The notes under the pieces were generated by a model, which worked only from the letters and a program-made list of their open reading frames with translations, did not search any database and had not been told where the DNA came from. The translations under genes were made by a program, and so were the position numbers. A DNA stretch of 64,000 nucleotides from Streptomyces cyaneochromogenes (GTDB taxonomy: Bacteria; Actinomycetota; Actinomycetes; Streptomycetales; Streptomycetaceae): the NCBI RefSeq assembly GCF_003963535.1, contig NZ_CP034539.1, positions 4,154,001-4,218,000 of the forward strand, in the 5' to 3' direction. Positions 1 through 7,851 of the stretch are shown piece after piece. Every line of letters starts with the position of its first letter. The stretch's first letter is position 1.

Positions 1-1247
1 CGTTCGACGCGGTGACGGCGCCGGGCACGCCCGTGCTGCACGCCTTCGCGGTGAAGGCGACCCCGCTGGTGCCGGTGCTGGCGCTGCTGCGCGAGGAGGG
101 CATCGGCGCGGAGGTGGCCAGCCCGGGTGAGCTGGCGCTGGCGCGGGCGGCGGGGCTGCGACCGGAGATGACGGTGCTGGACTCGCCCGCGAAGACCCCG
201 GCCGAGCTGCGCGAGGCGCTGGCGCTGGGCATCGCCGTCAACGCGGACAACCCGCAGGAACTGGACCGCATCGACGGCCTGATACTCCCCCACAGCCCGA
301 AAGGCGTGGGAGGTGCCCCCATCGCCACCAGCCGCTCCCCGCTCGGGATCCGGGTGAATCCGCAGGTCGGAGGGGGTTCCATCGAGGCGACGTCCACGGC
401 GACGGCGACGTCGAAGTTCGGGGTGGCGCTGCGCGACGAGGGGGCGCGGGAGTGGGTCGTACGGGCGTATCAGGACCGGCCGTGGCTGACCCGGCTGCAT
501 GCGCACACCGGCTCGCAGGGCATTCCGCTGTCCCTCATGACGCAGGGGGTCGCGGAGACGTACGCGCTCGCCGAGGAGATCAACCGGCGGATCGGCCGGC
601 GGCAGATCGACACGCTCGACATCGGCGGCGGGCTGCCGGTGAACTTCGCGTCGGACGCGACCGCGCCGACGTACGCGCAGTACGCGCGGCTGCTGAGCGA
701 GGCGGTGCCCGGACTGTTCGACGGGCGGTACGGGCTGGTCACCGAGTTCGGGCGGTCGCTGCTGGCCAAGCACGGGACGATCGTGGCGCGGGTCGAGTAC
801 GCCAAGAGCGCGGGCGGCCGTCCGGTGGCGGTGACGCACGCGGGCGTGCAGGTCGCGACACGGACGGTGTACGTGCCGGGGAGCTGGCCGCTGCGGATCG
901 CCGCGTACGACGGCAAGGGGCGCCCGAAGGAGGGTCCGGCCGTGGTGCAGGACGTGGCCGGGCCGGCCTGCTTCTCGGGCGACCTGCTGGCCGAGGCGTC
1001 CGCGCTGCCGCTGCTGGAGCAGGGGGACTACGCGGCGGCGCTGGACACGGGGGCGTACTACTTCGCTCATCACTACGCCTACAACTCCCTTGCCCGGCCC
1101 GGTGTTTACGGTTTCGTGCCGGACGACGCCGGGGGCGTCGCCTTCGCGACCGTGCGGGAAACGCAGTCGCTCGACGAGATCGTGGCCGAATCCGGAGGGG
1201 CGCACGCGACCTCACTCACCACCCTGCGCGCGCCGAAGCGCCGTTGA
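1..1247 (+). CDS. Type III PLP-dependent decarboxylase-like protein (DapDC/ODC fold), 5'-truncated
   Basis: The frame is already open at the left edge, so the N-terminus lies outside the window; about 414 residues are present. The first visible motif, HAFAVKAT, carries the Schiff-base lysine of alanine-racemase-fold decarboxylases (diaminopimelate/ornithine type). The glycine-rich phosphate-binding segment DIGGGLPV and the GPACFSGD and DTGAYYF motifs of the C-terminal beta domain follow in family order. The IRVNPQVGGGS segment resembles the Y4yA-like subgroup rather than LysA itself, so the substrate is uncertain. An arginine-, proline- and glycine-rich insertion around bases 284-330 looks like an in-frame palindromic repeat. 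The next gene begins about 180 bp downstream. Family call firm; reaction not assigned. Confidence 0.82.
   Translation, partial: FDAVTAPGTPVLHAFAVKATPLVPVLALLREEGIGAEVASPGELALARAAGLRPEMTVLDSPAKTPAELREALALGIAVNADNPQELDRIDGLILPHSPKGVGGAPIATSRSPLGIRVNPQVGGGSIEATSTATATSKFGVALRDEGAREWVVRAYQDRPWLTRLHAHTGSQGIPLSLMTQGVAETYALAEEINRRIGRRQIDTLDIGGGLPVNFASDATAPTYAQYARLLSEAVPGLFDGRYGLVTEFGRSLLAKHGTIVARVEYAKSAGGRPVAVTHAGVQVATRTVYVPGSWPLRIAAYDGKGRPKEGPAVVQDVAGPACFSGDLLAEASALPLLEQGDYAAALDTGAYYFAHHYAYNSLARPGVYGFVPDDAGGVAFATVRETQSLDEIVAESGGAHATSLTTLRAPKRR
284..319. repeat. Short imperfect palindrome inside the decarboxylase gene
   Basis: CTCCCCCAC at 285-293 pairs with GTGGGAG at 306-312 and is followed by GGTGCCCCC. 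It encodes the atypical stretch LPHSPKGVGGAP between two well-conserved blocks. Similar C/G-rich mini-palindromes are, from memory, dispersed in Streptomyces genomes, sometimes in frame in genes. Confidence 0.45.
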
Positions 1248-1299
1248 CGCAGGCCACAGGGCAGCAGTACGCCATACACGATCAAGTGACGTGAAAACG

Positions 1300-1313
1300 G
1301 GGTCAGTTGACCC
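1300..1313. promoter_or_regulatory. Inverted repeat upstream of the Roadblock cluster
   Basis: GGGTCA-GT-TGACCC is a perfect 6-bp-arm dyad in the 181-bp gap between the decarboxylase and the first Roadblock gene. It is a candidate operator; no matching regulator is identified. Confidence 0.3.
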
Positions 1314-1428
1314 ACCCTAGTCACTCCGCGCATGTTCCACTGGAAAATGCCCGAACGCTCACTCGCCGCACACACGTTGCGTAGTTTGGCCGTCACTCAG
1401 CCGAACCCCAGGCGGGAGGGGAGCGACG

Positions 1429-1821
1429 GTGCCCGGAATCGACGAGTGCTTGCTGGAGACGATGCGGTTGCCCGGTGCGCGGGGCGCAGCGCTGGTCGAC
1501 TGGACCAGCGGGCTGGCCCTGGGCACCGTGGGCGATCCTCCGGGCGGTGACCATGAGGCGGCGGCGGCCGAGGCGGCGGAACTGGCGCGGCTCGCGGCCG
1601 AGCAGCACGCGTTCGGGCCAGGTGACGGCGCCGACGCCACGGATCCGCCCGTCGAGGACGTGATCCTCAGCAACCGGGACAGCTACCACGTGCTGCGGTT
1701 CGTGCCGACGACCTTCGACAGTAGCGTGGTGCTGTACCTGTGGCTGGCCCGTGCGGACGGCAACCTCGCGCTGGCCCGCATCCGGCTGGGCGAGATGGCC
1801 GAACGGCTGGTGCTGGCATGA
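1429..1821 (+). CDS. Roadblock/LC7-like small protein (paralogue of 3201-3575)
   Basis: 130 residues. GTG start preceded by GGGAGGGG at about 1413-1420. Sequence runs GARGAALVDWTSGLALGTVG near the N-terminus and ends in YHVLRF...LYLWLARADGNLALARIRL, which aligns block by block with the 124-residue protein at 3201-3575 (GAALVDYTSGMALGTLGG; YHLIRL...LYLVLDSKRANLAMARHQL). That is the Roadblock/MglB-like alpha/beta dimer fold, whose members normally modulate small Ras-like GTPases. An alanine-rich acidic insertion of about 20 residues separates the halves. First gene of a four-gene same-strand cluster; its stop overlaps the next start (ATGA). The fold is inferred from the paralogue and motif pattern; no partner GTPase is visible. 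Confidence 0.7.
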   Translation: MPGIDECLLETMRLPGARGAALVDWTSGLALGTVGDPPGGDHEAAAAEAAELARLAAEQHAFGPGDGADATDPPVEDVILSNRDSYHVLRFVPTTFDSSVVLYLWLARADGNLALARIRLGEMAERLVLA

Positions 1822-2606
1822 CCGTGGTCGGAACCACCCCGCCGCCCCGGCTGCCGGTCCGGGACCGGACGGCGGCCGGTGAGCGCAGCCCGGGCTGCGT
1901 CTCGCCGATGCTGACCCGGCTCGCGGAGGAGCGGGCCACCGGCGTCCTGGACCGCGAGCACGGCACGCTCTACCTCGCCGAGGGCCGGGTCGTGCATGCC
2001 GAGAGCCCGCTCGCGCCGAGCCTCGGCACCCTCCTCACGGCCCACGGCGCCCTCGACGCCGCTTCCTGGCAGGACGCCGAGGACAGCGCCGACGAAGGGC
2101 GGCTCCTGTGGCACGGCGTCACCCCGGGCGCGCTGGAGCTGGCCCAGGTGAGCGCGTTGTACGACGCGGCGTACTTCGCCCTCGCCCCCAGCAGCACGCC
2201 CGGCCGCTTCCGCTACGGCACCGCGCACTGGCTCGCCTCGGTGCATCCCGTGCCGGTCGCCGACCTGGAGCGCGAGACGCTGCGCCGCCGCGCCCTGCTG
2301 TGCCGTATCTGGCCCGACCCGGCGACGGACGTCGCGCCGCTGATCCGGGCCGATCCGGTCTCGGCACCCGCGGTGCCGTCCCGGCAGGCCGCCGTGCTGG
2401 AACAGGTGGACGGCGTGCGCAGGGCCACGGACATCGCGCGGGAGCTGGGCAGACCGGCGTTCCACACGCTGGTGCACATCAGACGGCTGGCCGCGGCGGG
2501 GCTCGTGTCCTCGCAGCCGCCCCCCGTCGACGACCACCCACCCGACGCCGCCGATCCCTATGTCGCGCTGCTGAAGAGGGTCAGGGATGCGCTGGAGGCC
2601 CTTTGA
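1818..2606 (+). CDS. DUF4388 (PATAN-like) protein with C-terminal winged-helix segment
   Basis: 262 residues; ATG overlaps the upstream stop, so translation is coupled. Residues about 30-75 (ATGVLDREHGTLYLAEGRVVHAES) match the start of DUF4388/PATAN domains: a short strand pair ending in the G-x-V-x-x-A signature, followed by LGTLL and a helix. PATAN domains recur in bacterial two-component and GTPase-linked signalling proteins. Residues about 190-250 (VLEQVDGVRRATDIAREL...LVHIRRLAAAGLV) look like a winged helix. There is no signal peptide or membrane segment. Between Roadblock genes it most likely serves as adaptor or transcriptional readout of that module; this is inference. Confidence 0.6.
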   Translation: MTVVGTTPPPRLPVRDRTAAGERSPGCVSPMLTRLAEERATGVLDREHGTLYLAEGRVVHAESPLAPSLGTLLTAHGALDAASWQDAEDSADEGRLLWHGVTPGALELAQVSALYDAAYFALAPSSTPGRFRYGTAHWLASVHPVPVADLERETLRRRALLCRIWPDPATDVAPLIRADPVSAPAVPSRQAAVLEQVDGVRRATDIARELGRPAFHTLVHIRRLAAAGLVSSQPPPVDDHPPDAADPYVALLKRVRDALEAL

Positions 2607-2685
2607 CCGCAAACCCTTCGAGGACCGCGCGCCGGCCGGGGTGCCTCGCCCGCCGCAGCGGTCCCGTGCCGAGAGGAGAAACCTG

Positions 2686-3186
2686 ATGGCGGCAGAGGCC
2701 CCGCTGCTCGACGAGTTCCGTCGGCTCAGAGCCCGCGTGCCCCAGTTGACCGGAGCACTCGCGGCCGGCGTGGACGGCCTCGTCCTCGCCCACGACACCC
2801 CCGGCGTCGAACCCGACGGCCTCGCCGCGCTCACCGCGGCCGCGCTCGGCGTCGCGACGCGGGTGACGGACGCGACCGGCCGGGGCGACTTCCGCGAACT
2901 GCTCGTACGCGGCACGGACGGCTATGTCGCGACGTACGCGGCGGGCCGCACCGCCGTACTGACGCTGCTCGCCTCCGACGGCGTCAACGTCGGCCGGCTG
3001 CATCTGGAGGGCCGCCGCGCCGGTGCCCGCATCGGCGAGCTCGTCGACGCGAACGCCGCGCCGCCCAGGAGGAGCCCTGCCAAGAGCTCCGCCAAGGAGC
3101 CCGCCAAACCCATGCCCACCCGCACGAGAACCGCGCGTTCCGCACGCAGCAACACCGCCAACGCGCGTACCACTACCGAGAGTTGA
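2686..3186 (+). CDS. Roadblock/LC7 family protein with basic tail
   Basis: 166 residues from the ATG at 2686, chosen because GAGAGGAG lies 7 nt upstream. The frame is open back to an ATG at 2587 (199 residues, overlapping the previous gene by 20 bp), and its third-position G/C bias persists, so the longer form is possible. Motifs LTGALAAGVDGLVLAHDTP and YAAGRTAVLTLLASDGVNVG are typical of Roadblock/LC7 (MglB-like) proteins. The last 40 residues form a lysine-, arginine- and threonine-rich, probably disordered tail. The next gene's ribosome site overlaps the stop. Probably dimerises with itself or a neighbouring Roadblock protein. Confidence 0.7.
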   Translation: MAAEAPLLDEFRRLRARVPQLTGALAAGVDGLVLAHDTPGVEPDGLAALTAAALGVATRVTDATGRGDFRELLVRGTDGYVATYAAGRTAVLTLLASDGVNVGRLHLEGRRAGARIGELVDANAAPPRRSPAKSSAKEPAKPMPTRTRTARSARSNTANARTTTES

Positions 3187-3200
3187 GAGGAACACACGTC

Positions 3201-3575
3201 ATGGCCAACACCGAGACCACCCTGAAGGAATGCCTCGCCTCGATCGAAGGGGCGACCGGAGCCGCGCTCGTCGACTACACCAGCGGGATGGCGCTCGGCA
3301 CGCTGGGCGGCAGCAAGAGCTTCGACCTCAATGTCGCCGCCGCCGGCAACACCGACGTCGTCCGCGCCAAGATGCGCACGATGGAGCATCTCGGCCTCAA
3401 GGGCGGCATCGAGGACATCCTGATCACCCTCACCGACCAGTACCACCTGATCCGGCTGATCGCCGGGCGCGGGGGCAACGGCCTCTTCCTGTACCTGGTC
3501 CTCGACTCCAAGCGCGCCAACCTGGCCATGGCCAGGCACCAGTTGAAGAAGATCGAGGAGGACCTGGAGGTCTGA
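3201..3575 (+). CDS. Roadblock/LC7-like small protein
   Basis: 124 residues, ATG with GAGAGG 10 nt upstream. Compact, no signal peptide or membrane segment. It is the cleaner of the two paralogues in this cluster (the other is at 1429-1821): ATGAALVDYTSGMALGTLGG forms the first strand-turn-strand and LYLVLDSKRANLAMARHQL the final strand and helix. Likely a dimeric scaffold that binds a small GTPase or kinase. Last gene of the cluster: its stop is 1 bp from the end of the convergent membrane-protein gene, and no hairpin terminator is seen between them. Confidence 0.72.
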   Translation: MANTETTLKECLASIEGATGAALVDYTSGMALGTLGGSKSFDLNVAAAGNTDVVRAKMRTMEHLGLKGGIEDILITLTDQYHLIRLIAGRGGNGLFLYLVLDSKRANLAMARHQLKKIEEDLEV

Positions 3576-3576
3576 C

Positions 3577-4182
3577 CTAGACCAATTCCGCGGTGCGGCG
3601 GCGGGCCCCACCGGGGGCCGCGTCGCCCGCCGCGATGCCCGTACTGCGGTAGGCCTTCACGGCCTTGCCCGCCGGGCGCCCGCCGCGGCCGTCGAGCCAG
3701 TCGACCCGCACCCACAGCAGGGCGTCCTCGGCCCGCTCCCGCCGACCGAGCCACGCCGCCTTGAGCCGGAGCCCCGCCCCGCACCCCGCCAGCAGCATCC
3801 CGCCGGCCGCCGGCACCGCGAACGCGCTGCCCAGCGCGGCGAGGAACACCAGGAGCAGCCACCAGCGGTGGCCCCGGCGCCAGTTGCGCACGGCCACCGC
3901 CCGGTCCTGGAGCACGTCATGTTTGCCGGCGCGGGCGGCCGAGCGGATCAGGGCGGCATAACGCTTGCGGCGGGCGTACGCGACCACGGCCGCCGCCACG
4001 ATGAACAGCGCGGCGCCGGCCAGGACGCCGATCCGGCGTCCTGTCAGCCCCGGCACCAGCACCCCGATGCCCGCAGCGAACACCCCGAGCCACCACAACG
4101 GCCCCGCCCCGGCCCGTACGACGACGGCCACCCGAGCCAGCCCCTGTCCTCCTGCGCGCACCACGTCCGGCCTCCCGTCCAC
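3577..4182 (-). CDS. Hypothetical membrane protein
   Basis: 201 residues. Hydrophobic segments at about 28-46 (LWWLGVFAAGIGVLVPGL), 50-68 (IGVLAGAALFIVAAAVVAY) and 107-134 (WWLLLVFLAALGSAFAVPAAGGMLLAG) give three or four membrane spans. A basic connector RNWRRGHR precedes the third, and a soluble basic C-terminus (DWLDGRGGRPAGKAVKAYRS) follows. No recognised domain. It lies alone, downstream of the RpiR gene on the same strand (118 bp gap) and tail-to-tail with the Roadblock cluster. Function unknown. Confidence 0.6.
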   Translation of the reverse strand: MDGRPDVVRAGGQGLARVAVVVRAGAGPLWWLGVFAAGIGVLVPGLTGRRIGVLAGAALFIVAAAVVAYARRKRYAALIRSAARAGKHDVLQDRAVAVRNWRRGHRWWLLLVFLAALGSAFAVPAAGGMLLAGCGAGLRLKAAWLGRRERAEDALLWVRVDWLDGRGGRPAGKAVKAYRSTGIAAGDAAPGGARRRTAELV

Positions 4183-4300
4183 GTCTGTCCAGATGCTGTG
4201 AAGCGCACGCTAGCCACTCAACGTGAGACAAGCCTTAAGAAGCCGCCCGGACCTGCCGCCCGGAAGTTCTGACCGGCTGGGCCGCCCGGCCCTCGGGAAG

Positions 4301-5161
4301 TCACTCGACGAACAGCCCCCGCGCCACCGCTCGCGCGTCGAACTCCTCCAGCCGCGCCTGCGCGTCCGGCAGGTCGTCGCACATCGCCTCCAGCAGCACG
4401 CGGCCCAGCAGCATCGGCGCGCAGGCCGTGTCGAAGGCGAGGCCGGTGCCGACGGCGGCGGGCAGCAGCAGGTCGGAGACCTTGGCGACCGGCGCGAAGG
4501 CGGAGTCGGCCACCGTCACCACGGCCAGCCCGGACTCCTTGGCGTAGGCCAGCGTGTCCACGACCTCGCGCGGATGCCGGGGCAGCGCGAAGCAGAGCAG
4601 GGCCGTGGCGCCCGCCCGGACGGCGGCGTCGATCCGGTCGTGGATCATCGTGCCGCCCTCGTGCAGCGGCCGTACGTCCGGGTGGACCTTGGCGGCGAAG
4701 TACGAGAAGCCGTACGCCTGGGAGGCGGCGGCGCGCAGGCCGAGCACCGGCAGCGGGCGCGAGGCCGCGAGCAGGCGCCCCGCCTTCTGCACCGGGCGCG
4801 GGTCGGCGAGCACCTCGGCCAGATGCCTGAGGTTCTCGATCTCGGCCTCGACGGCCTGCTGGTACTCGTTGTACGAACCGGCGTCGGGCGCCGGCTCGGC
4901 GGGCGCGACCTCGCGCAGGTGCTTGCGCAGCGCCGGGTAGCCGTCGAAGCCGAGGGCGACGGCGAAGCGGGTCACGGACGGCTGGCTGACCCCGGCCAGT
5001 TCGGCCAGCTCCACGCTGGACAGGAACGGCACGTCGGCGGCCCGCCGCACCATGCTGTGCGCGATGCGCCGCTGGGTCGGGGTGAGCCGGTGCCCCTCGA
5101 AGAGCGCCTGAAGTCGCGCGGCGGGGCTGTCCGTCCCGTTCGTGTTCCTGTCCGCGCTCAT
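4301..5161 (-). CDS. MurR/RpiR family transcriptional regulator (HTH-SIS)
   Basis: 286 residues. The N-terminal 90 residues hold an HTH_6 domain (LTPTQRRIAHSMVRRA...LAELAGVSQPSVTRFAVALGF). Residues about 120-270 form a SIS domain (GLRAAASQAYGFSYFAAK; ALLCFALPRHPREVVDTLAYAKESGLAVVTVAD), which in this family binds a small phosphorylated or catabolic ligand. Its ATG overlaps the TGA of the lyase gene upstream by 4 bp, so the two are one operon and the regulator very likely controls the lyase and the divergent transporter. The ligand is not a sugar phosphate by context; an aromatic betaine or its breakdown product is the guess. Confidence 0.87.
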   Translation of the reverse strand: MSADRNTNGTDSPAARLQALFEGHRLTPTQRRIAHSMVRRAADVPFLSSVELAELAGVSQPSVTRFAVALGFDGYPALRKHLREVAPAEPAPDAGSYNEYQQAVEAEIENLRHLAEVLADPRPVQKAGRLLAASRPLPVLGLRAAASQAYGFSYFAAKVHPDVRPLHEGGTMIHDRIDAAVRAGATALLCFALPRHPREVVDTLAYAKESGLAVVTVADSAFAPVAKVSDLLLPAAVGTGLAFDTACAPMLLGRVLLEAMCDDLPDAQARLEEFDARAVARGLFVE

Positions 5162-6675
5162 TCCGCGCTTCCCCTCCAGATCTCCGTGAACCGGTCCAGC
5201 AGTGCGGCCGCCACCGTCACGTCATCGGTGAGCGGACGGTCGGCCAGGTCGTCGTCGAGCACCGACTCGGCCAGCTCCATCGCCCGCCCCGCCGGTAGCT
5301 CAGGGTCGGGCCTGAGGTCGCGCTGGCGCAACGCCCGCACGGCGGCGACGAGTTCGCAGCCGACGACGAGACGGTACGCGCCGCACGCGCGCAGTGTCTG
5401 CCGCGCGGCGAGCGAGGCGAAGCTGGCCTGCTCCTCCACGCCCCGGGAGAGTACAGCGTGGCCGAGCGAGGCGGGGGCGGAGAAGGCCCGTAGATCACCG
5501 AGGGCGGCCGCGGCGGCGTACTCCAGGATCATCACGCCGGACGAGGCGGGCTCGTGGTCGGCGAGGAAGGGCTTCAGGCGGGTGTAGGCGGGCTCGTTCA
5601 GGGTGGAGAGGCGGGACGTCGACAGGCGGGCCACCTGGGTCAGGGCCAGCCTGAAGTGGTCCAGGGCGAGGGCGAGTTGGGCCTGGTAGAAGCCGCCGTG
5701 GTGGTAGGCGGCCATGTCCTCGGGGGAGATGAGGGGGTTCTCGGCGGCCGCGTTGATCTCGACGGCGAGCACCTCCTCCAGGGCGTCGGCGGCGTCGTGC
5801 GCGGGGCCGTGGATCTGGGGCAGGCAGCGGAAGCCGTACGGGTCCTGGATCCGGCCGAGCGGCGGGGTCGGCCGGTCCTCGGCACCGATCAACTCCCGCA
5901 TCCGGCGGGCGACCTCGGCGCTGCCCCGGTGCGGGCGGGCGGCGTGCACGGGGGCGGCGTACGCCTCGTGGGAGCCGTCCACGGCGAACAGCGACAGGGC
6001 GGCGACGACCTGGGTGGCGGCGACCAGGCCGCGCAGTTCGTGCAGGGCGAGGGCGGCCTGGCCGAGGGTGAGGGCGTTGCTGCTGATGAACGCGAGGGCG
6101 TCGTTGTTGTCGAGCGGCTGCGGTTCGGGGGCGCCGGAGCCGCGCCACGGGTGCTCGCCGGCCAGCGCGAGGCCGGCCTGCGCGAGGGCCGCGAGGTCGC
6201 CGGTGCCGACCGAGCCGAACTCGTTCACCACCGGGTGGGTCCCGTTCTCCAGCGCCTCGCACATCGCGGTGATGACGGTGGGGCGCAGGCCCGCGCCGCC
6301 CGCCAGCAGCTGGTTGGCGCGCACGGCGAGCATGGCCCGCACCTGCCGGGCGGGCAGCTCCTCGCCGATGGCGCCGGCGTGGCTGCGCAGCAGGCGCAGG
6401 CCGTGTTCGGCGGCGGCCTCGGTGGGCACGTCCTCGTTCCGGTTGGCGCCCACGCCGGTGGAGCGGCCGTAGACGCGGCCGGTCGCGGCGATGAGGCGGG
6501 CCGCGTCCCAGGACTCCTCCGCGCGCTTCATCGCGTCGGTCGCGGGCACCGGCCGCGCGGTCCCGTCGGCGAGACGTGCGACGTCCTCGACGCCGAGCCC
6601 GATCCCGTCGAGGACGACCAGCCCGGTGTGCCCGGAAGCCATCACACCCGGTACGTCCACGATCCGAGACGACAT
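5158..6675 (-). CDS. Aromatic amino acid lyase (HAL/PAL) homologue lacking the MIO-forming Ala-Ser-Gly
   Basis: 505 residues from ATG 6675 (TTG at 6684 and ATG at 6642 are alternatives). It follows histidine ammonia-lyase throughout: the YGRSTGVGANRNED loop carrying the catalytic tyrosine, SHAGAIGEELP, SSNALTLGQAALAL, IQDPYGFRCLPQIHGP, AAENPLISPE and EEQASFASLAA. But where HAL has GSVGASGDLAPL, whose ASG cyclises to the MIO electrophile, this protein reads GSVGTGDLAAL: one residue shorter and without the serine. Codons checked: GGC TCG GTC GGC ACC GGC GAC CTC. Classical MIO deamination is therefore unlikely. From memory, MIO-free members such as ergothionase expel trimethylamine from a betaine. 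Operon with RpiR; divergent from a quaternary-amine ABC importer. Confidence 0.85.
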   Translation of the reverse strand: MSSRIVDVPGVMASGHTGLVVLDGIGLGVEDVARLADGTARPVPATDAMKRAEESWDAARLIAATGRVYGRSTGVGANRNEDVPTEAAAEHGLRLLRSHAGAIGEELPARQVRAMLAVRANQLLAGGAGLRPTVITAMCEALENGTHPVVNEFGSVGTGDLAALAQAGLALAGEHPWRGSGAPEPQPLDNNDALAFISSNALTLGQAALALHELRGLVAATQVVAALSLFAVDGSHEAYAAPVHAARPHRGSAEVARRMRELIGAEDRPTPPLGRIQDPYGFRCLPQIHGPAHDAADALEEVLAVEINAAAENPLISPEDMAAYHHGGFYQAQLALALDHFRLALTQVARLSTSRLSTLNEPAYTRLKPFLADHEPASSGVMILEYAAAAALGDLRAFSAPASLGHAVLSRGVEEQASFASLAARQTLRACGAYRLVVGCELVAAVRALRQRDLRPDPELPAGRAMELAESVLDDDLADRPLTDDVTVAAALLDRFTEIWRGSAE

Positions 6676-6723
6676 CAAGCCCAAACACCCCTCAATCCGG
6701 ACACCCGATCTTGCACTTCAGTC

Positions 6724-6739
6724 ATCCGTTACTTCGGAT
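6724..6739. promoter_or_regulatory. Dyad in the lyase/transporter divergent promoter region
   Basis: ATCCG-TTACTT-CGGAT lies in the 141-bp gap between the divergent lyase and ABC operons, close to the lyase start. It is a candidate RpiR operator. The gap is AT-rich for this genome. Confidence 0.35.
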
Positions 6740-6752
6740 TTACACCAACCCG

Positions 6753-6758
6753 TTGACA
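6753..6758 (+). promoter_or_regulatory. TTGACA -35-like hexamer
   Basis: A perfect TTGACA reading toward the transporter genes. No good -10 sits 16-18 bp downstream (the next AT-rich hexamer, TTATAC at 6791, is too far), so it is only suggestive. Confidence 0.25.
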
Positions 6759-6816
6759 ACCTATTCAGGCACCAACAACTCTGCATGACGTTATACAGCC
6801 GGGCAAGGGACATCTC

Positions 6817-7851
6817 ATGATCCAGTTCGACGCGGTCCACAAGCGCTTCCCCAACGGCACGACAGCAGTCCATGATCTCTCCCTGGAGGTGCCGGAGGGC
6901 GGCGTGACCGTCCTGGTCGGCTCCTCCGGTTGCGGCAAGACCACCACCCTGCGGATGATCAACCGGATGGTGGAGCCGACCTCCGGCACCATCCGCGTCG
7001 GCGGCAAGGACGTCACCCGCCAGGACGCCGCCGACCTGCGCCGCTCCATCGGGTACGTCATCCAGCAGTCGGGCTTGTTCCCGCACCGCACGGTGCTCGA
7101 CAACATCGCCACCGTGCCGCTGCTGCTCGGCTGGAGCCGCCGCAGGGCCCGCGCCCGCGCGGCGGAGCTGCTGGAGACCGTCGGTCTCGCGGCCGACGCC
7201 GGCAAGCGTTACCCGCACCAGCTCTCCGGCGGCCAGCAGCAGCGCGTCGGCGTCGCCCGCGCGCTCGCCGCCGACCCGCCCGTGCTGCTGATGGACGAGC
7301 CGTTCGGCGCGGTCGACCCCGTCGTGCGCACCCAGCTCCAGGACGAACTCCTGCGCCTGCAGAAGGAGTTGAACAAGACCATCGTCTTCGTCACCCACGA
7401 CGTCGACGAGGCCGTACGGCTCGGCGACCAGATCGCGATCTTCCGCACCGGCGGCCACCTCGTCCAGTGCGCCTCCCCCACCGAACTCCTCGCCCGCCCG
7501 GCCGACGACTTCGTGGCCGACTTCCTCGGCGCCGAGCGCGGCCTGAAGCTGCTGTCGCTACGGACCCTGGCGGACGTCCCCAAGGGCCCGGCGCCGGAGG
7601 GCGGCGACTGGAGCCTCGTGCTCGACGCGGCGGACAAACCGCTGCACTGGGCGTCGAAGGACACCGAGATCCCCGTACGACCGCTGAAGGACGACGACTC
7701 GCTCCTCTCGGCGCTCAACGAGTCCATCGCCTCCCCCACCGGCCTGATCGCCCGCGTCGACGCGGACGGCGTCCTCACCGGCGTCTCCTCCCGCGACGAC
7801 ATCCACCGGCACGCGGGCCAGGCGCACACCGAGGCGCGGGTGGCGGCATGA
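6817..7851 (+). CDS. OpuC/ProV-type quaternary-amine ABC transporter, ATP-binding subunit
   Basis: 344 residues; ATG with AAGGGA 6 nt upstream. Walker A GSSGCGKTT (about 33-41), Q-loop YVIQQSG, signature LSGGQQQR, Walker B VLLMDEPFG and the H-switch FVTHDVDEA are all present. The C-terminal 100 residues, ending GLIARVDADGVLTGVSSRDDI, look like one degenerate CBS-type module, as in OpuA/OpuC ATPases, where CBS domains sense ionic strength. First gene of a four-gene importer (two permeases and a binding protein), divergent from the MIO-less lyase and RpiR. Substrate class (betaine, choline, carnitine, ergothioneine) comes from the family; the exact ligand is unknown. Confidence 0.92.
   Translation: MIQFDAVHKRFPNGTTAVHDLSLEVPEGGVTVLVGSSGCGKTTTLRMINRMVEPTSGTIRVGGKDVTRQDAADLRRSIGYVIQQSGLFPHRTVLDNIATVPLLLGWSRRRARARAAELLETVGLAADAGKRYPHQLSGGQQQRVGVARALAADPPVLLMDEPFGAVDPVVRTQLQDELLRLQKELNKTIVFVTHDVDEAVRLGDQIAIFRTGGHLVQCASPTELLARPADDFVADFLGAERGLKLLSLRTLADVPKGPAPEGGDWSLVLDAADKPLHWASKDTEIPVRPLKDDDSLLSALNESIASPTGLIARVDADGVLTGVSSRDDIHRHAGQAHTEARVAA

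Noticed and set aside
2587..2685. N-terminal extension of the second Roadblock gene (start at 2587)
   Set aside because: Not excluded, but the strong GAGAGGAG before 2686 is preferred; noted in the feature.
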